Assembly: GCA_003008705.1 (NCBI GenBank)
Contig: PDUO01000007.1
Location: 1,183,939-1,247,938, forward strand
Length of the DNA: 64,000 nucleotides
Origin: Pezicula radicicola
Lineage: Eukaryota > Ascomycota > Leotiomycetes > Helotiales > Dermateaceae
Direction: 5' to 3'
Part shown: in pieces, positions 33,850 to 45,649 of the stretch
How the letters are laid out: every line of letters begins with the position of its first letter
How positions within the stretch are numbered: position 1 is the stretch's first letter
Made by a program: the position numbers and the translations under genes
Notes under the pieces: generated by a model
Databases searched by the model: none
What the model was told of the DNA's origin: nothing
What the model saw: only the letters and a program-made list of their open reading frames with translations

Positions 33850-34438
33850 CTGTTCTATCTCTGTTAGCAGTCTCCTCGCTTAACTTAGTGGCACACCGGA
33901 AACACTTCAATGGAGTTGGAGCTTCATTGGTTTCTACTAACAAAGTAGTGACTTGACACCTGCGATCTAGATAACTATAACATCCCCTCCTTTTAACCCT
34001 ACTAATGACTATTCGTTCTAAAGTCTACAACATAGCATCTCTTATCTTCTAGAAGGTCTTATAAACGAACTAGCAGCTAAGCTAATACATTACAAGGAAA
34101 GAAAGAGAGTTAATGAAGTGGATGGATACCTATTTCGTCATAATATCTAACTACCTAATTAAGCTAAACACAAAACGAGCCGGACATAATTAACACCTAA
34201 AGTTTCTCCACAAAAGGAAAACTACTTCCAACCTAAGAAGTACAAGTAACTCACAAAAAACTCCTTCATCTCTTCTTTCCATTTCCTCATTTCCATCCCA
34301 ATACTCTCAAACCACCCAAACACGCCCACACCCAAAACCCGAACATCCCTGATACCAAAGAAAACAATCAACCTCACCACACCTCCAATCATCCCACATC
34401 AAAAGGCCAATCCTCTTTCCTGACCTCCGACTTCAAAA
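33850..34438. promoter_or_regulatory. Divergent spacer between family members 2 and 3
   Basis: 589 bp between head-to-head paralogues. It may contain an unrecognised first exon of member 2 and both promoters. CTCGCTTAA lies at 33875-33883. Confidence 0.4.
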
Positions 34439-35020
34439 ATGGGAAACCAACCCTCAGCACAACGCGGCTCCTCAAAAGCCATAATGCCCCCCTGGCCACC
34501 CAACCCCATCTGCGACGGCGTAGGAAAAGACGAATCTCAAGAGTTTAAAGAAAGATGTATGATGCAATATACGATAGTTGAAGGATTTAAGACTCTATCA
34601 GATCAGATTGCTGAGCTTAATGATGCTATCGAGAGGATTGAAGGGAAGGAACTTTTGCAGAGGGATGGTGTTCTGAGTGCCGTGGATGAAACAGAAACAG
34701 AAACAGAACAAAGCTCAGAAACAAATTTACTAAGTCGGAGTACCTCAGAATTACAGTCTGGAACTCTTCTATCAACTTCAAATTCAATTCCAATTCCAAA
34801 GCAAATAGGCAGTGGTGGACCGCGAAACGATTACATAGATATATCAACGGGTTTCGGAGTTCTGATACTAGGTGTGGGTTTAGGTCTCCTATTCGGTAAT
34901 TTTTTACAAAGGAAAAAAAGAACTGCGCATAAGGAAGCGGAGGATAGACGAGAAAGGGAAAGAGTTTTGGGATTGAGAGGGGATGGGGTTGAGAAGATTA
35001 ATGCGGGTGATTTGGTGTAA
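34439..35020 (+). CDS. MGN...TM-RRERER family, member 3
   Basis: An intronless frame of 193 aa. MGNQPS is a plausible myristoylation start. Residues 25-27 are CDG and Cys40 follows, matching the CDG...Cys spacing of member 1. A helical segment (about 45-72, TLSDQIAELNDAIERIEGKE) could form a coiled coil. A Ser/Thr/Glu-rich linker follows. A hydrophobic segment (about 137-156, TGFGVLILGVGLGLLFGNFL) precedes a basic stretch, EAEDRRERERVLGLRGDG and VEK. Architecture and tail motifs match member 1, which indicates common descent. Function is unknown. Confidence 0.6.
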   Translation: MGNQPSAQRGSSKAIMPPWPPNPICDGVGKDESQEFKERCMMQYTIVEGFKTLSDQIAELNDAIERIEGKELLQRDGVLSAVDETETETEQSSETNLLSRSTSELQSGTLLSTSNSIPIPKQIGSGGPRNDYIDISTGFGVLILGVGLGLLFGNFLQRKKRTAHKEAEDRRERERVLGLRGDGVEKINAGDLV

Positions 35021-35304
35021 GTGGGTTTTTGAGAATAATAGTCACATAGACCCACAGTAACCTGGTGAACTGACTCGACTTGAGTAACTCACTTTCTTTC
35101 TGGGTAATAACTCACTAAACTCAGATATTTGATTTAAAACTTGTGAGCATAAAGCATAGATTAAATTAAAGTTAATTCCATAACATGACGTCGTAAAACC
35201 ATTAATTAAACCAACCCCTTGGCCCTCTCTCCTTCTATCTCCTTTAAAGACAGAACCGAAGAAAAATCATGACCAATAAATAACTTTTTATCTTTCCTCT
35301 CAAC

Positions 35305-38057
35305 CTAAACAATAGTCAAAGTATCACTAACTATTAAATCCCTCGAGCTAAAGCCAACACTAACGGTAAACTCTCCACTGGGAATAATCCAGTCCTGAGC
35401 AACGATATCCCAATAGCTCAAATCACGTCTCATTAGTGCAAAGCTAACTGTTGACTCGCTACCAGCATCTAAGGAGACCTTTTCGAAGCCGCGTAGTTGC
35501 TTGGGTGGGGTACCAGCTGGTGCGGATGATGGGAATGTGAGGTAGAGTTGTGGGACTGTGGCACCGGAGACGGAGCCTGTGTTGGAAAGGCTGATGGTTA
35601 CGTTGCAGAGGTTATCCCAGAGCGCTGGGTTACCACCTGGGATTGTATCTTGCGCTGGTGGGGCGGCAGTGATTGTTTCGCTGCTCAGGGAAGCGATAGC
35701 TAGGTCAGCAATCGAGAACGTGGTGTAGGAGAGACCGAACCCGAATTCGTAGCGGACGGAAATGTTGTTAGCGTCGAAATAACGGTAATCGATTTCAAGC
35801 TTCTCGTCGAAGTATGATTGCCATGCGTATGGATCGGATGAGTTTACGGATGTGGTTGGAAGTGTGACATAGTCGGTGGCTGCAAGCGCGATAGTGTAGG
35901 GGAGCTTAGCCGAGGGGTTTACATCGCCGTAAAGGATGTCAACTATGGCATTGCCAGATTCTTGACCGGGGTAGTGAGCAGCGAGGATAGCAGTGACATT
36001 GGGATGGTCCGCCCAAGGCAAGTCGTTGATGCCAGAAGAGTGGGTAACTACTACAGTGTTGTTGCAGTACGAAGCGACGCTTTCAACGACGTCGTTTCCG
36101 TCCCAATCACTCTCGAGCGACTCACGGTCAGCCCCCTCTTCGGCCCAGGTCTTAAGGAAGACAAGACAGACGTCGGGGATTTGAGGGATGGTGAGAGTGG
36201 AGATATCAGTTGTTGCGATCAAGGTGTTGTTCAGGAATTGTTGTACAAGCGCTCCGTCGGCTTTGGCTCGGGTCTTGATTGCCTCCAGGGGAGTCACGAG
36301 GTAAGTTAAGCGACCAGTACCAGATCCTCCACCAACTGAAAGAGTTCCGTATTCGAAGTCTACTTGATTGTAATAGCCTTCGGTATCTTCGCCAGCATCG
36401 TTTCCGAATACGGCAATAGACTTCGGGGCCGCAAGAGGCAGAGTGCTGTCCACGTTTTTCAGTAGAACAGTTGATGCCGCGCCAAGCTTTCGGATGACAA
36501 CATCGTGGTCAGCTCGAACATCACGGCTCCTGGTACCGTTCAAGTAAGGAAAGTCTTGGAACCATGTGCTCTTGGGCGAAAATGTGTTGAGGTCAGCACT
36601 GGAAGGATCCACAAGTGGGTAGTCCTGATCTTGACCGAGGTAGTAGTATGGGGTCATAATACGGGTGATCATGTCGTCGACTCTAGCAAGGTCGAGAGTG
36701 CCGTTATTGACTGCACTGGTAACATTTCCTCCGAAGTATGAAGCTGGGCCGCCAGCTAGACCATATTGTCCGAGGCCACCAGGCATGTCCATATCCAGAC
36801 CAGATTCGATAGAAGAAACTCCGGAGTGAGTTCCTCCCCAATCGGACATAACATATCCCTGGAACCCAAGCTCCTCCTTGAGCAAGCCATTGAGAGCCTT
36901 TGAGTTCTCGCAAGCATAGGTTCCATTAATACGGTTGTAACCTTGAGGTCAAAAGTCAGCTTTGCCATAACGAGGAAGTGCATAAATCTTTGAATCGATC
37001 ATTTACTTACTGCACATAAAACTCGCGACACCGGCACGAACAGCGTTAGCAAAAGGCCACAGGTAAAGCTCATGAATAGTTCTGTCGTCGATGTTGGCCG
37101 AGACAGACTCCTGGAGCAGGGTGCCGTCATCGGCGTATGTTGGGTTCCGTTGGGTCTCTTGTTCGTTTCCGATGAAGTGTTTCGCACAGGCTTGAAGACC
37201 ATCGCTTTGCATTCCCAAGATTGTCTCCTCCATTGCCACACCTGTGAGGTATGGGTCTGGAGAGAAACCTTCCCAGTTTCGTCCAGCGTAGGCAGATCGA
37301 CCGAGGGGGCCTGCAACTGGTCTATTGGCACAGAAGTCAGCAAAATTCCAGATATAGAAGAGGTCTGACGAGAAGAGAGAAACTCTTACCCAAGCGCAAT
37401 ATGAGCTCCTTTGTCCTTGAATTCCTGACCCAGAGCGACACCACGCTCATATAATAATTCGCGATCAAACGAAGCCGCAGCAGAAACACCAGCTGGAAAG
37501 ACGCTGGCATAGTCCGCAACACGGATGGAAAGTGGGCCATCTTGAAGGCAGAGGCCTTGGAAACCGAGACGAGGGATGGCAATGCTATTCAGAAACACAG
37601 AGTTAGTTCACTTGTTCTAGATATATTGGCAATAGCTCAAACATGAATCAGGAGCAATAAGTAATTGGCTTGAAATGGGCAGTTTTTCTTTGAGATTGGA
37701 TACTTACATATTACCGACACATGGTCCTGGTGTGCCCGTTACCATTCCGGATTTCTCCTCGAGTGTCAGTTCAGCGACGAAGGCCTGAGCCTTAGCCAAA
37801 GCACTTTCCCAACCAATACCGGTAGTATTTGCTACAAGAAAAAAGATCAGCCATTGGAAGCCAATTCGAAGTGTGAAGCTCCAGACGCATTGTCTTCGGC
37901 ATCTGAGATACTGAAATCAAGTTTATTATGCGTAGGGAAACTTACGTGAAGGGTAGACAGGAGGAACAAATCCATAAGGTCCTAGGATGGGAGTATCTTG
38001 CACAGCAGCCAATGCTGGTGAAAGCAAGGCTGCGAGAGGTAACAAAGCTGAAAGCAT
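35305..38057 (-). CDS. Secreted GH3 beta-glucosidase
   Basis: Exons 38057-37946, 37831-37708, 37584-37390, 37321-37011 and 36941-35305 encode 792 aa. The signal peptide is [17 protein letters not shown]. The TIM-barrel domain has [18 protein letters not shown] and the nucleophile Asp in [11 protein letters not shown]. The alpha/beta sandwich domain has [10 protein letters not shown], and a C-terminal fibronectin type III-like domain holds [16 protein letters not shown]3 enzymes of this type hydrolyse cellobiose and other beta-glucosides outside the cell. All catalytic-domain landmarks are present. Several NxS/T glycosylation sites are visible. Introns are short with canonical ends. Confidence 0.95.
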
Positions 38058-39975
38058 CTTGAGAAGATATGGAATTGCCCTTGAGAAGTGTCGACTGCGA
38101 TCTCTACAGATCTCACACAGGATTTTCCTCTTCTTTATAGCTCTCGGAAGCTCCCCATTACGCACGTCATGTAACGGCACGATTCCGGTATAGGTATGGA
38201 CGCCATAGAACGGTTCCTGAGGGGTCCATCTCCTCTAGGAAGTTCTATGCACTGTGGATGGTTGAAAATGGGACCAAGTTCATAAACGTCCACCTTTAGG
38301 ACTCACAGTAAGAGAGTCCTCCGCTTGCTTGGGAAGGAAAAAGATGTGTAAAGCTATAGAAACGGTCGCTAAGTCGCAGTTCCGAGGTTCAGCCAGATCC
38401 ATACCGCAAATGAGCGCCTCGTGGCGTGGCCCGGGCAGTGGAGGGATGGCGGAGAATGGGGGCTCGGGGATTGGGAGAGATGGGGACTTGGGGACCTGGA
38501 GACGACTTTTCAGCACCGCACCTGACATCTTGCGGGGCCATCACAACAACTTGAGTTCTTTAGTATTGAAAGAAGGGCCGATGAGTTCCACCGAGTGTAA
38601 TAATTTCAAAAGTCGTGACCCCAGCCAAGCACCAACAGCGGTGAACCTAGAAGCCCAGAGAATAGGGAAGTAGTCGCTGTCAGAAGAACGCTTGGTCTTG
38701 CGGGGTACCTCATTATTTTATCCATGGCCTCGTGGGAAAGAAGCACGGCATGGATCCAGCAGCGTGATTCTCTGTTTTGTTCGACAGACGAGATTTGAAG
38801 ATCAATGTTTAAAGTTGAGGAAATTTGGGGTTGATGGCTGGCTGGCGAGCGAGTCAATTCCAACTCCAGATTCTCGGGATGAACTACACCACGGGGATCG
38901 GCTTTCGTGACAACTAAGTCGCAAACCAACTTTCAAAGATGGAGGAGGCCCGACATAGTGCCATGCATGACGCGAATAATCACACTGAAAGGCTTCAAGA
39001 GAAGAATTTAGCCGCCGCGGAGTCCCGGGCCTTGGTTTGTGGGGTCGTTTATCGTACCCAATACCCAGTCTGGACACAGTGGGAGTGGGGTGGAAATCAA
39101 GGTTGCCATGAACTGGAGACTCCATGCCATGCCACCCTTCCACCCACCTTCCTTCCACCCTTGCACATCAATTAATTAAACGCCGAAATTTGGGGTTCAC
39201 CGTACGAAGCAAATCTGAACTTTTGATTTGTGAGCTCATTTTGTGCGAGTAATGCATCAGCTTGTCAAGTCCCTATGACGAGTCGAACCATCGGTTATGT
39301 TTTGATTGTTGTCGACAAAAAAGGCCCTTCCCAGGAGCCGAGGCATAAATAAGACTTACACCTGCAGAACTGCCCACAGTAGTGTGAGTTGAGATCAGGA
39401 ACGCCGCCAAATCAGTCGAGAAAACAAAAGGTACCGCTCATGTCGGCGCGCATTCTTACCAATCATTATGTTTTGTAGCCTTGGCGACGACTTAACTCTC
39501 TCGTTGTGCCGAATTTTCTCCTGGTCGTGACCTTTTCTCTCGGGGGATGACTTTTTGGGATACAAGTAGGCGAGGAGCCCACTGTTCTTATGGGATGCTC
39601 CATCTCCAGGTTTGTGCCTCCACTTCCGTGAAGAGTTTTAGGCTTGGATGGCTAAGATATGTCCCGTGAGGTCTCTCGCTCTCATACCACCATTTTTCTC
39701 GTCTAAAAAGGATGCTTTTGTTGAAAGCTTGTAGGGCACTGATCTGAACATGCTCCATGGTTCAGTCACCGCTACAATTGCATAAGTTATTTCAAATCCT
39801 TTCTCGTATTTCACTGTCACTGCACCGTTCCTATCAGTCACGAGCTGCAAGAAAGTTTCCTTGCTGGGTGATTTTTAGCAGTCTGCTCGGCTTTGATCAA
39901 GGTTTTGATAGCTCTGATAGCTCGAAGACGGAGCCTGGCTACAGAAGAGGCGGAAAGACGGGAGAAGAGTATCTT
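38058..39975. other. Intergenic, GH3 promoter side
   Basis: 1.9 kb upstream of the GH3 gene and downstream of the esterase. Short frames at 38329-38673, 38606-38929, 38802-39158 and 39638-39850 overlap each other on both strands. None shows a domain, signal peptide or splice structure. Confidence 0.5.
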
Positions 39976-41129
39976 TTACGACTTATGAAATCGTTGCACG
40001 AGAGCTTCTGTTGCATCTATCACCAGCTGTCGTCCTCGAGCAAGAACACTGCAATCCGTTAGCAAATTTAGATGGTACTCTGGGGGGTTTACTCACCCGT
40101 CTAGAATCAGCAGCGAATGCGTACTGCCCTTGTATTCCTTGACATCGACCAATACTCCAACCTCGCTCAACGACTTCCCATAAGCCTTACCCTCCTCACA
40201 CAAGATGTCGCATTCCGCAACCGCAATGAACGTCTTTGGGCTCTTCTCAAGCAACTCCTTAGGCGCAAAATTTGGCGACACATCCCATTTCTTCAAATCT
40301 TCTTCGTTGGGGAGGTACATGCGACGGTACCAGGTCATACGCGCGGGTGTGAGCCATGGAGCGTGTGCATTCGAAGCCCAGATCGTGGAAGCGGTAGCGG
40401 TATTATCGATGACTGGAAGTAGAAGTAACTGGAAAGTTGGGACGGGGATGTTTAAGTGTGCTACCTTCAGGGAAAGTATCGCTGCTAGTCCTCCTCCACT
40501 AATCCGTTCAATTGAGTTATCTATCATACATAATTTCATAATATGGTTACTTACGCAGATAGGCCCCCAACTCCTACTCTCTTAGCATCAATACGCAACA
40601 CCTTAAGTCCTTGCTCAGACACTATCCACTTGTAGCCCTCCAAACAATCATCAATCGCAGCTGGGTATGGATCCTCAGGCGCATGACGATAATTGACGCT
40701 GGCGACAACACATTGTACATCCCTACAGATCCGCGTCAGGAAACTATTTTCGCTGTTCAAACCGCCCATTGTCCAGCCACCGCCATGGAACCAAACTAGC
40801 ACCGGCCACCCAGAACTGGGTGGAAGGCGTTGGGGCGTAAATATGCGGATCTTTTCTTGATCGTCAACCTCTCGATGCTCAGCAATACTCTCAGGAGTAC
40901 CATATTTTCGATATGGGTAGTCGCGTATGCTGTCAATAGGGACTTGATCTGAAGACCCAAATGCTGAGGGCGAGGCTGTAGTACGGCAGGCTGGATCCCA
41001 GGGGGTTGATTCAGACGAGGGAATATATTGTAGGTATTGTTCGTGGAACGTAATGTATTCGGGGTCGAGTCGCGGACGAACAGCGGGGTGGAGTGGTTGG
41101 TAGATTGTCCGAGGAGTTTCTTCCGCCAT
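39976..41129 (-). CDS. HSL-type (alpha/beta hydrolase fold-3) carboxylesterase
   Basis: Exons 41129-40555, 40498-40097 and 40048-39976 encode 349 aa. The HSL oxyanion motif HGGGW occurs in VLVWFHGGGWTMGGL, preceded by IRIFTPQ. The nucleophile elbow GLSAGGG is split by the first intron between Ala and Gly. The acid is probably in CDILCEEG and the His is in GSTHSLLILDG. The elbow has Leu where the family usually has Asp (GDSAGG). Such enzymes hydrolyse short-chain esters or lactones. The in-frame ATG at 41174 would add a hydrophobic 15-residue leader (MAISSLFLIAPALHT), so secretion cannot be excluded. Confidence 0.88.
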
Positions 41130-41421
41130 TGTATGAAGTGCTGGCGCTATGAGAAACAGTGAAGATATTGCCACAGAAGTCGTGTGTTATCGTGGTGTTG
41201 TGATGTTTGACATTGTTGATATCGAGATACATGGTCAGTTTTTGCCGGCACAATGGTGGGATGGCGGGGCCAATTATATTGCCGCCGGCAAACGAAACGT
41301 GACTGAAGACAGTTTTGAGTTCGTGATGCAAGTCCAGGAAACTCCAAGTCTTGTCATTGGTGTTTTTGTCTAAATGGCAACGACATTGCTTGAGCGGTCT
41401 GATAATCCAGCTGGTGCAGCC

Positions 41422-41867
41422 TCAGCAGAACTGGGAAGCTCGAGAGCTCCCCGCAAGCATAGCTCCACCGAGCAGCGCAAAATGCTCGATGTCCACATCT
41501 TGCTTCATCGGTTTGGCTCGAAAATCAATGTGGCCTACTTCATGCTGATACTCGAGCAGCGTACGGGTATATAGATTATAAGGAAAAGCCCGAAATACTT
41601 GGCCAGAGTAGACCTGGAATAGTTGCAACTGCTGACCCTGACCTTGAGGGTTAAGAACGTAGTTCTCATCGGCGGTCATGTCCAAAGGATGCTGTAATTG
41701 CGAAACAAGCAAGCCAAATGGCCGTTGACGTCTACATATGTTCCAGCGAGCACATCCATAGCTGACTTGGCGAAGTAATTGGACGTGTAGAGGAAGGTGT
41801 AGATGATTCGCGACAACGACGCGACTTGAACAGCCGAAAAATAGACATGTGACTGTTCTCCTTTCAA
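41422..41867 (-). CDS. Possible two-exon gene fragment with HEVGH
   Basis: Two frames can be joined by a 44-nt GT..AG intron (41735-41692): 41867-41736 and 41691-41422, giving 133 aa. It contains SRIIYTFLYTSNYFAKSAMD and later LLEYQHEVGHIDF, an HExxH-like pentad. I do not recognise the family, and no flanking exons or third zinc ligand can be placed. It may be a remnant or a chance pairing of frames. Confidence 0.25.
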
Positions 41868-41988
41868 CCTCCTCGATTTACAGCTACCAGTACCTCACCA
41901 CTTTCTTTCACGTATCCTTCTGGGATGAGAAGTAAACAGCAGGAACGGACATAAATATGCAGGCGCATGAGTACAATGTGCAATCAAC

Positions 41989-42284
41989 TACGGAGGTCAC
42001 GGCAAAAAGTCAGGAGACTATAGGCCATTTGCCCTGTATTCGCTAAATATACACGCTGTGGCTGGTCAACGAGAGCCTGTAGGGCTAGACAACGCCCTGG
42101 AAATAATAGCTTAGCAAAAGGCTACGGGGCTCTGGTTTATTCCCGGGGCACAGAAGCCTATAGCACCCCCTGTGCGAAGTACTCGCTAAATAATCACGCT
42201 GTGGCTAGGCAACGGGAGCCTGTATTAATTATTCTGTAGGGTACGTGCCCTATAGTCTCCTGACTTTTTGCCGTGACCTCCGTA
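41989..42284. mobile_element. MITE with perfect 34-36-bp terminal inverted repeats, TA target site
   Basis: Positions 41989-42024 are the exact inverse complement of 42249-42284, including the terminal TA that is the likely target-site duplication. The element between the TAs is 292 bp and non-coding. TA duplication and this layout fit a Tc1/mariner-type non-autonomous element. Internally a unit of about 41 bp starting CGCTAAATA and ending GAGCCTGTA is repeated at 42041-42081 and 42184-42224 with a few differences. A partial relative ends at 4155. The perfect TIR suggests fairly recent insertion, and RIP is not evident. Confidence 0.92.
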
Positions 42285-42729
42285 CCGTACAGAGTGTTTT
42301 GTAAGATATCATTTTAATTGAGCCTGCAAATCAAGTAAGCTACTTAAATCTATCTCTTATATCTCAATAGACAGCGATTCAAAATGATGTTTTTCAAAGC
42401 AATTATCACAGTACTAGCTAGTGTCTAGTATTGCAGAAACAGACGGTACAAGGCATAAGAGAACCAGCTGGTTAGCTTTTTATATCTGCCGGTTTTTATC
42501 TCGATATCTGGGAGATGAGCGACATTGTTACCATTTCGAGCCTTATGCCTAACGCAGTTACAAGGATGGGTGCGGAGGTACCACTAATGCATAGTAAGCA
42601 TACCCAAGGTAACAAATCCTATCTCGCAGGGTAAGATAAAAGGAAATTCACACAACCTTATGTTTATCTATGTATGAAAATGATTTCAAGAAGCATTGGA
42701 GACAGTACAACTAAAAAGGTCCTTTCATA

Positions 42730-44463
42730 ATGTTGCGCCAAGAGATAGCAGAATCCTCAACGGCTAGAGATATCGAGAAGAACGCCCAGAGCTCCTTGGT
42801 AGATACTGAGGCTATTGAAAGAGGTTCCGCCCCTCTATCTGAAGAAGGGGAATCTATATGGGACCGTCTATTTCATCATGGAGTTGAGATACGAGGAGCT
42901 ACGCCTGTCGCTGTTGAAGATAGAACAGACACGAGATTTCTCAACGTCTTCACTGTGTTTTCAACTTCTATGTTGAGCCTACTACCGTATGTACTCCTTT
43001 TAGAAACTCAGGAAGATCTGTCTAATTATCTTATAGGATTGGAACTGGCATTGTTCCTACCTTCTTCTATGGTCTTAGTCTTCGCAATGCGTTCTTGATA
43101 ATATTCTTCTTCGTTATCCTTTTCTGTATCCCTCCAGCGTGGATTATTACATTTGCTCCTCGAACAGGCATGCGTCAAATGGTGAGATTAGACTTCTTTT
43201 TTTTTCATTATGGGATTTATCGGCTAATAGAACGTAAGGTCCAGTCAAGGTATTCCTTCGGATACTGGCCAAACATCATCATCACTCTCCTTACAATGCT
43301 CACTGTAGGCGGCTTCTGTGTAATTGCCTCTTCCATCGGTGGACAATGTTTAGCAACAGTGAATCCAGAAAAGATAAGCAAAGAAGTAGGAATCGTAATA
43401 ATCATTATACCTGCCATATTCATGGCTTTCTGTGGTTACAATGTTCTCCATACATATCAACGATGGGCATGGATTCCAACTTTAGTCCTCATAGTCATTA
43501 CCGTCGGATACGCTGGCAAGAGGCTTAAAGCCCAAGCCCTCCCTCCGCCTCCTGAAGCACCTGCAATAATTAACACGATTGCGTTGATGGCTGGATATAT
43601 GATATCATGGGGAAATGTCGTTGGTGATTACTGTGTTTACATGCCGGCAGATGCTCCCAAGTAAGCGACCACTATCTCTATACTTTCCAAGTATCTCTTA
43701 AAAACAGATTATATTTGCCAGATTTCTTTTAGTTACTAGACACATTTTGCTAATGATTTTTAGATGGCGTCTATTCACATACTGCATGCTCGGTCTCTGC
43801 ACACCGATAATCCTCCTCCTAACATTCGGCGCCGCAATAGGAGGAGCAATCCTCAACAACCCCACCTGGCTCACAGGCTACCACAGCACATCAACCGGAG
43901 GAATCCTCGGAGCAATACTCTCACCCCTAGGCCACTTCGGAAAATTCATCCTCATCCTCCTAGCCTTCTCCGTCGTAGGAACCTGCTCTCGAGAAATCTA
44001 CACAATCTCAGTAGACTTCCAAGTCCTCATCCCAAAAGCACACAAAGTTCCTCGAGTCATCTGGGTTATTATTACAGCTGGTATTATTATTGGTATTGGA
44101 ATTGGTGCGGTTGAACATTTTTATACTGCTTTAAGTAGTTTTCTTGATTTTATTGGATATTGGTCTGTTTCTTATGTAGTTATTATTATGTTAGAATTCA
44201 TGTATTTTCGGAAGAGTGATCCGAGGTTGTATGATCATGCTAGATGGAATAGTCCGAGTCTACTACCTCCTGGGATTGCAGCGGCTGTTTCTGCACTGCT
44301 TCCATGGGGTTTGGTTGTACCGAGCATGGCCGAGACTTGGTATACGGGTCCTATTGCTAAAATTACTGGCGACCTTGGGAATGAATTTGCTGGGGTTTTA
44401 TCGGTTTTGCTTTATGTTCCTTTGAGGAGGTTGGAGATTTGGTGGAGGAAGGGTTTGAATTGA
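42730..44463 (+). CDS. NCS1 purine/cytosine permease
   Basis: Four exons (42730-42986, 43037-43181, 43239-43660, 43764-44463) encode 507 aa. The hydrophilic N-terminus ends WDRLFHHGVEIRGATPVAVE and DRTDTRF, the Fcy2/FcyB-type lead-in. About 12 hydrophobic segments follow: IGTGIVPTFFYGLSLRNAFL, the conserved TM3 segment FGYWPNIIITLLTMLTVGG, the TM5 region IPAIFMAFCGYNVLHTYQRW, the TM6 region MAGYMISWGNVVGDYCVYMP, and a C-terminus ending LEIWWRKGLN. Family members import cytosine, purines or related compounds by proton symport at the plasma membrane; substrate cannot be fixed here. The acceptor GTAAG before GTCCAG is unusual but keeps the frame. Confidence 0.92.
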
Positions 44464-45649
44464 TATTTTGTTTTCTTTTTCTTTGATCAGCTCTATAGCG
44501 TACACAGAAATATAAAAACAAGAAGACTTAAAAGTTTACGCTCACCAAGGGACACTCATCCTTCTGAATGTATCGGCCACTCTTGTCCACCTTATCCCAA
44601 CAACAACAACAATTACTTATATGAGGACACCACCGAATAAAGACGGACGATAGGTACCAAGCCAAACGATGCATGATAATAACTCTTATTCAACTCTGCA
44701 AGAAAGACCGACTCAAATGGTCGAAGCAGAAATTATGAATTCGTTCTTGAATTTATGAAATTAGGCAAAGTAACTCACCTGGCTTGAATAACTCACCTGG
44801 CTTTGAGTAACGCAACACGGCTCAATAATGTATAATGAGTTCCATCAGTTTATAAACTGCAGTATAGAACCTAGTCCCGACTTACGATGATATCACAGGT
44901 AGGTAGGTTTGTTGTATGTCTTTAGCAAGCGCTCGTAGCATAGAACTTAGTTACAACTTATACTTTTGTTGCATTACGCCAGTTTGTATAAAATCCTCCG
45001 AATAGTATTAATAGTACATAGTATTAAGCTACATATTACTGCAGATTAATGATTGTTGCAGATTTGTAGTACGTACAAGTTCTTACAGCGGACCTCGCTT
45101 AGTACAGAAACGCCCCCCTTTATTTATTATAGTCATGTGTAAGGAGTAATGCGATGGGAATATAGATAATACTCGTTAAACAATACATGATTTTGTTGAA
45201 TGAAAAATGGAAGTCCTTGAGTATACCTGCAAAGTTAGTTATAGGAAATATAATATACTTGTAACATGTGATAAGATCGTGATTGCATGCTCTCCTAATT
45301 AGACTACCGTAATCGCGACTCCTCCTTCGGGGAGCCGGCATACTGTGCCACAAAATAGCCGTACCTAATATACATTTCGGCATTTGTGCCCAAAAGCTGC
45401 ATATGCAGACAAGGAGCAGTTGAAATATGCGCGAGGCTGCAAAAGTGGAGGGATTACAATTGCAACATGCAAGTATGGACGAACCTGCTCGCGGTTCTCG
45501 ATATTCTTAAGCAATGTACTCAGATGCAAAGATAAAAGCATCAATTATATCGAGAGCCTCAAATTCGTGCTATCTGCAACTGATTGGCGTTAACAAAGTT
45601 GCCAACAGAGATTGGTCCACGACAGTAAGTTGGGTGACGGCTTGGAAGG
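44464..45649. other. Intergenic
   Basis: No gene. Two AACTCACCTGGCTT copies lie about 22 bp apart near 44775-44810, followed by GAGTAACGC. CTCGCTTAG lies at 45093-45101. ORFs at 45120-45383 (-) and 45384-45593 (+) lack support. Confidence 0.5.

Noticed and set aside
33617..33943. 108-aa minus-strand frame beginning MLVETNEAP
   Set aside because: Overlaps member 2 in another frame and lacks the TM and RRERER tail; kept only as a hint that an upstream exon may exist.
30647..35020. Interpretation as an NLR or HET allorecognition locus
   Set aside because: No NACHT, NB-ARC, HET, HeLo or patatin-like domain is visible; only small membrane-anchored proteins are present.
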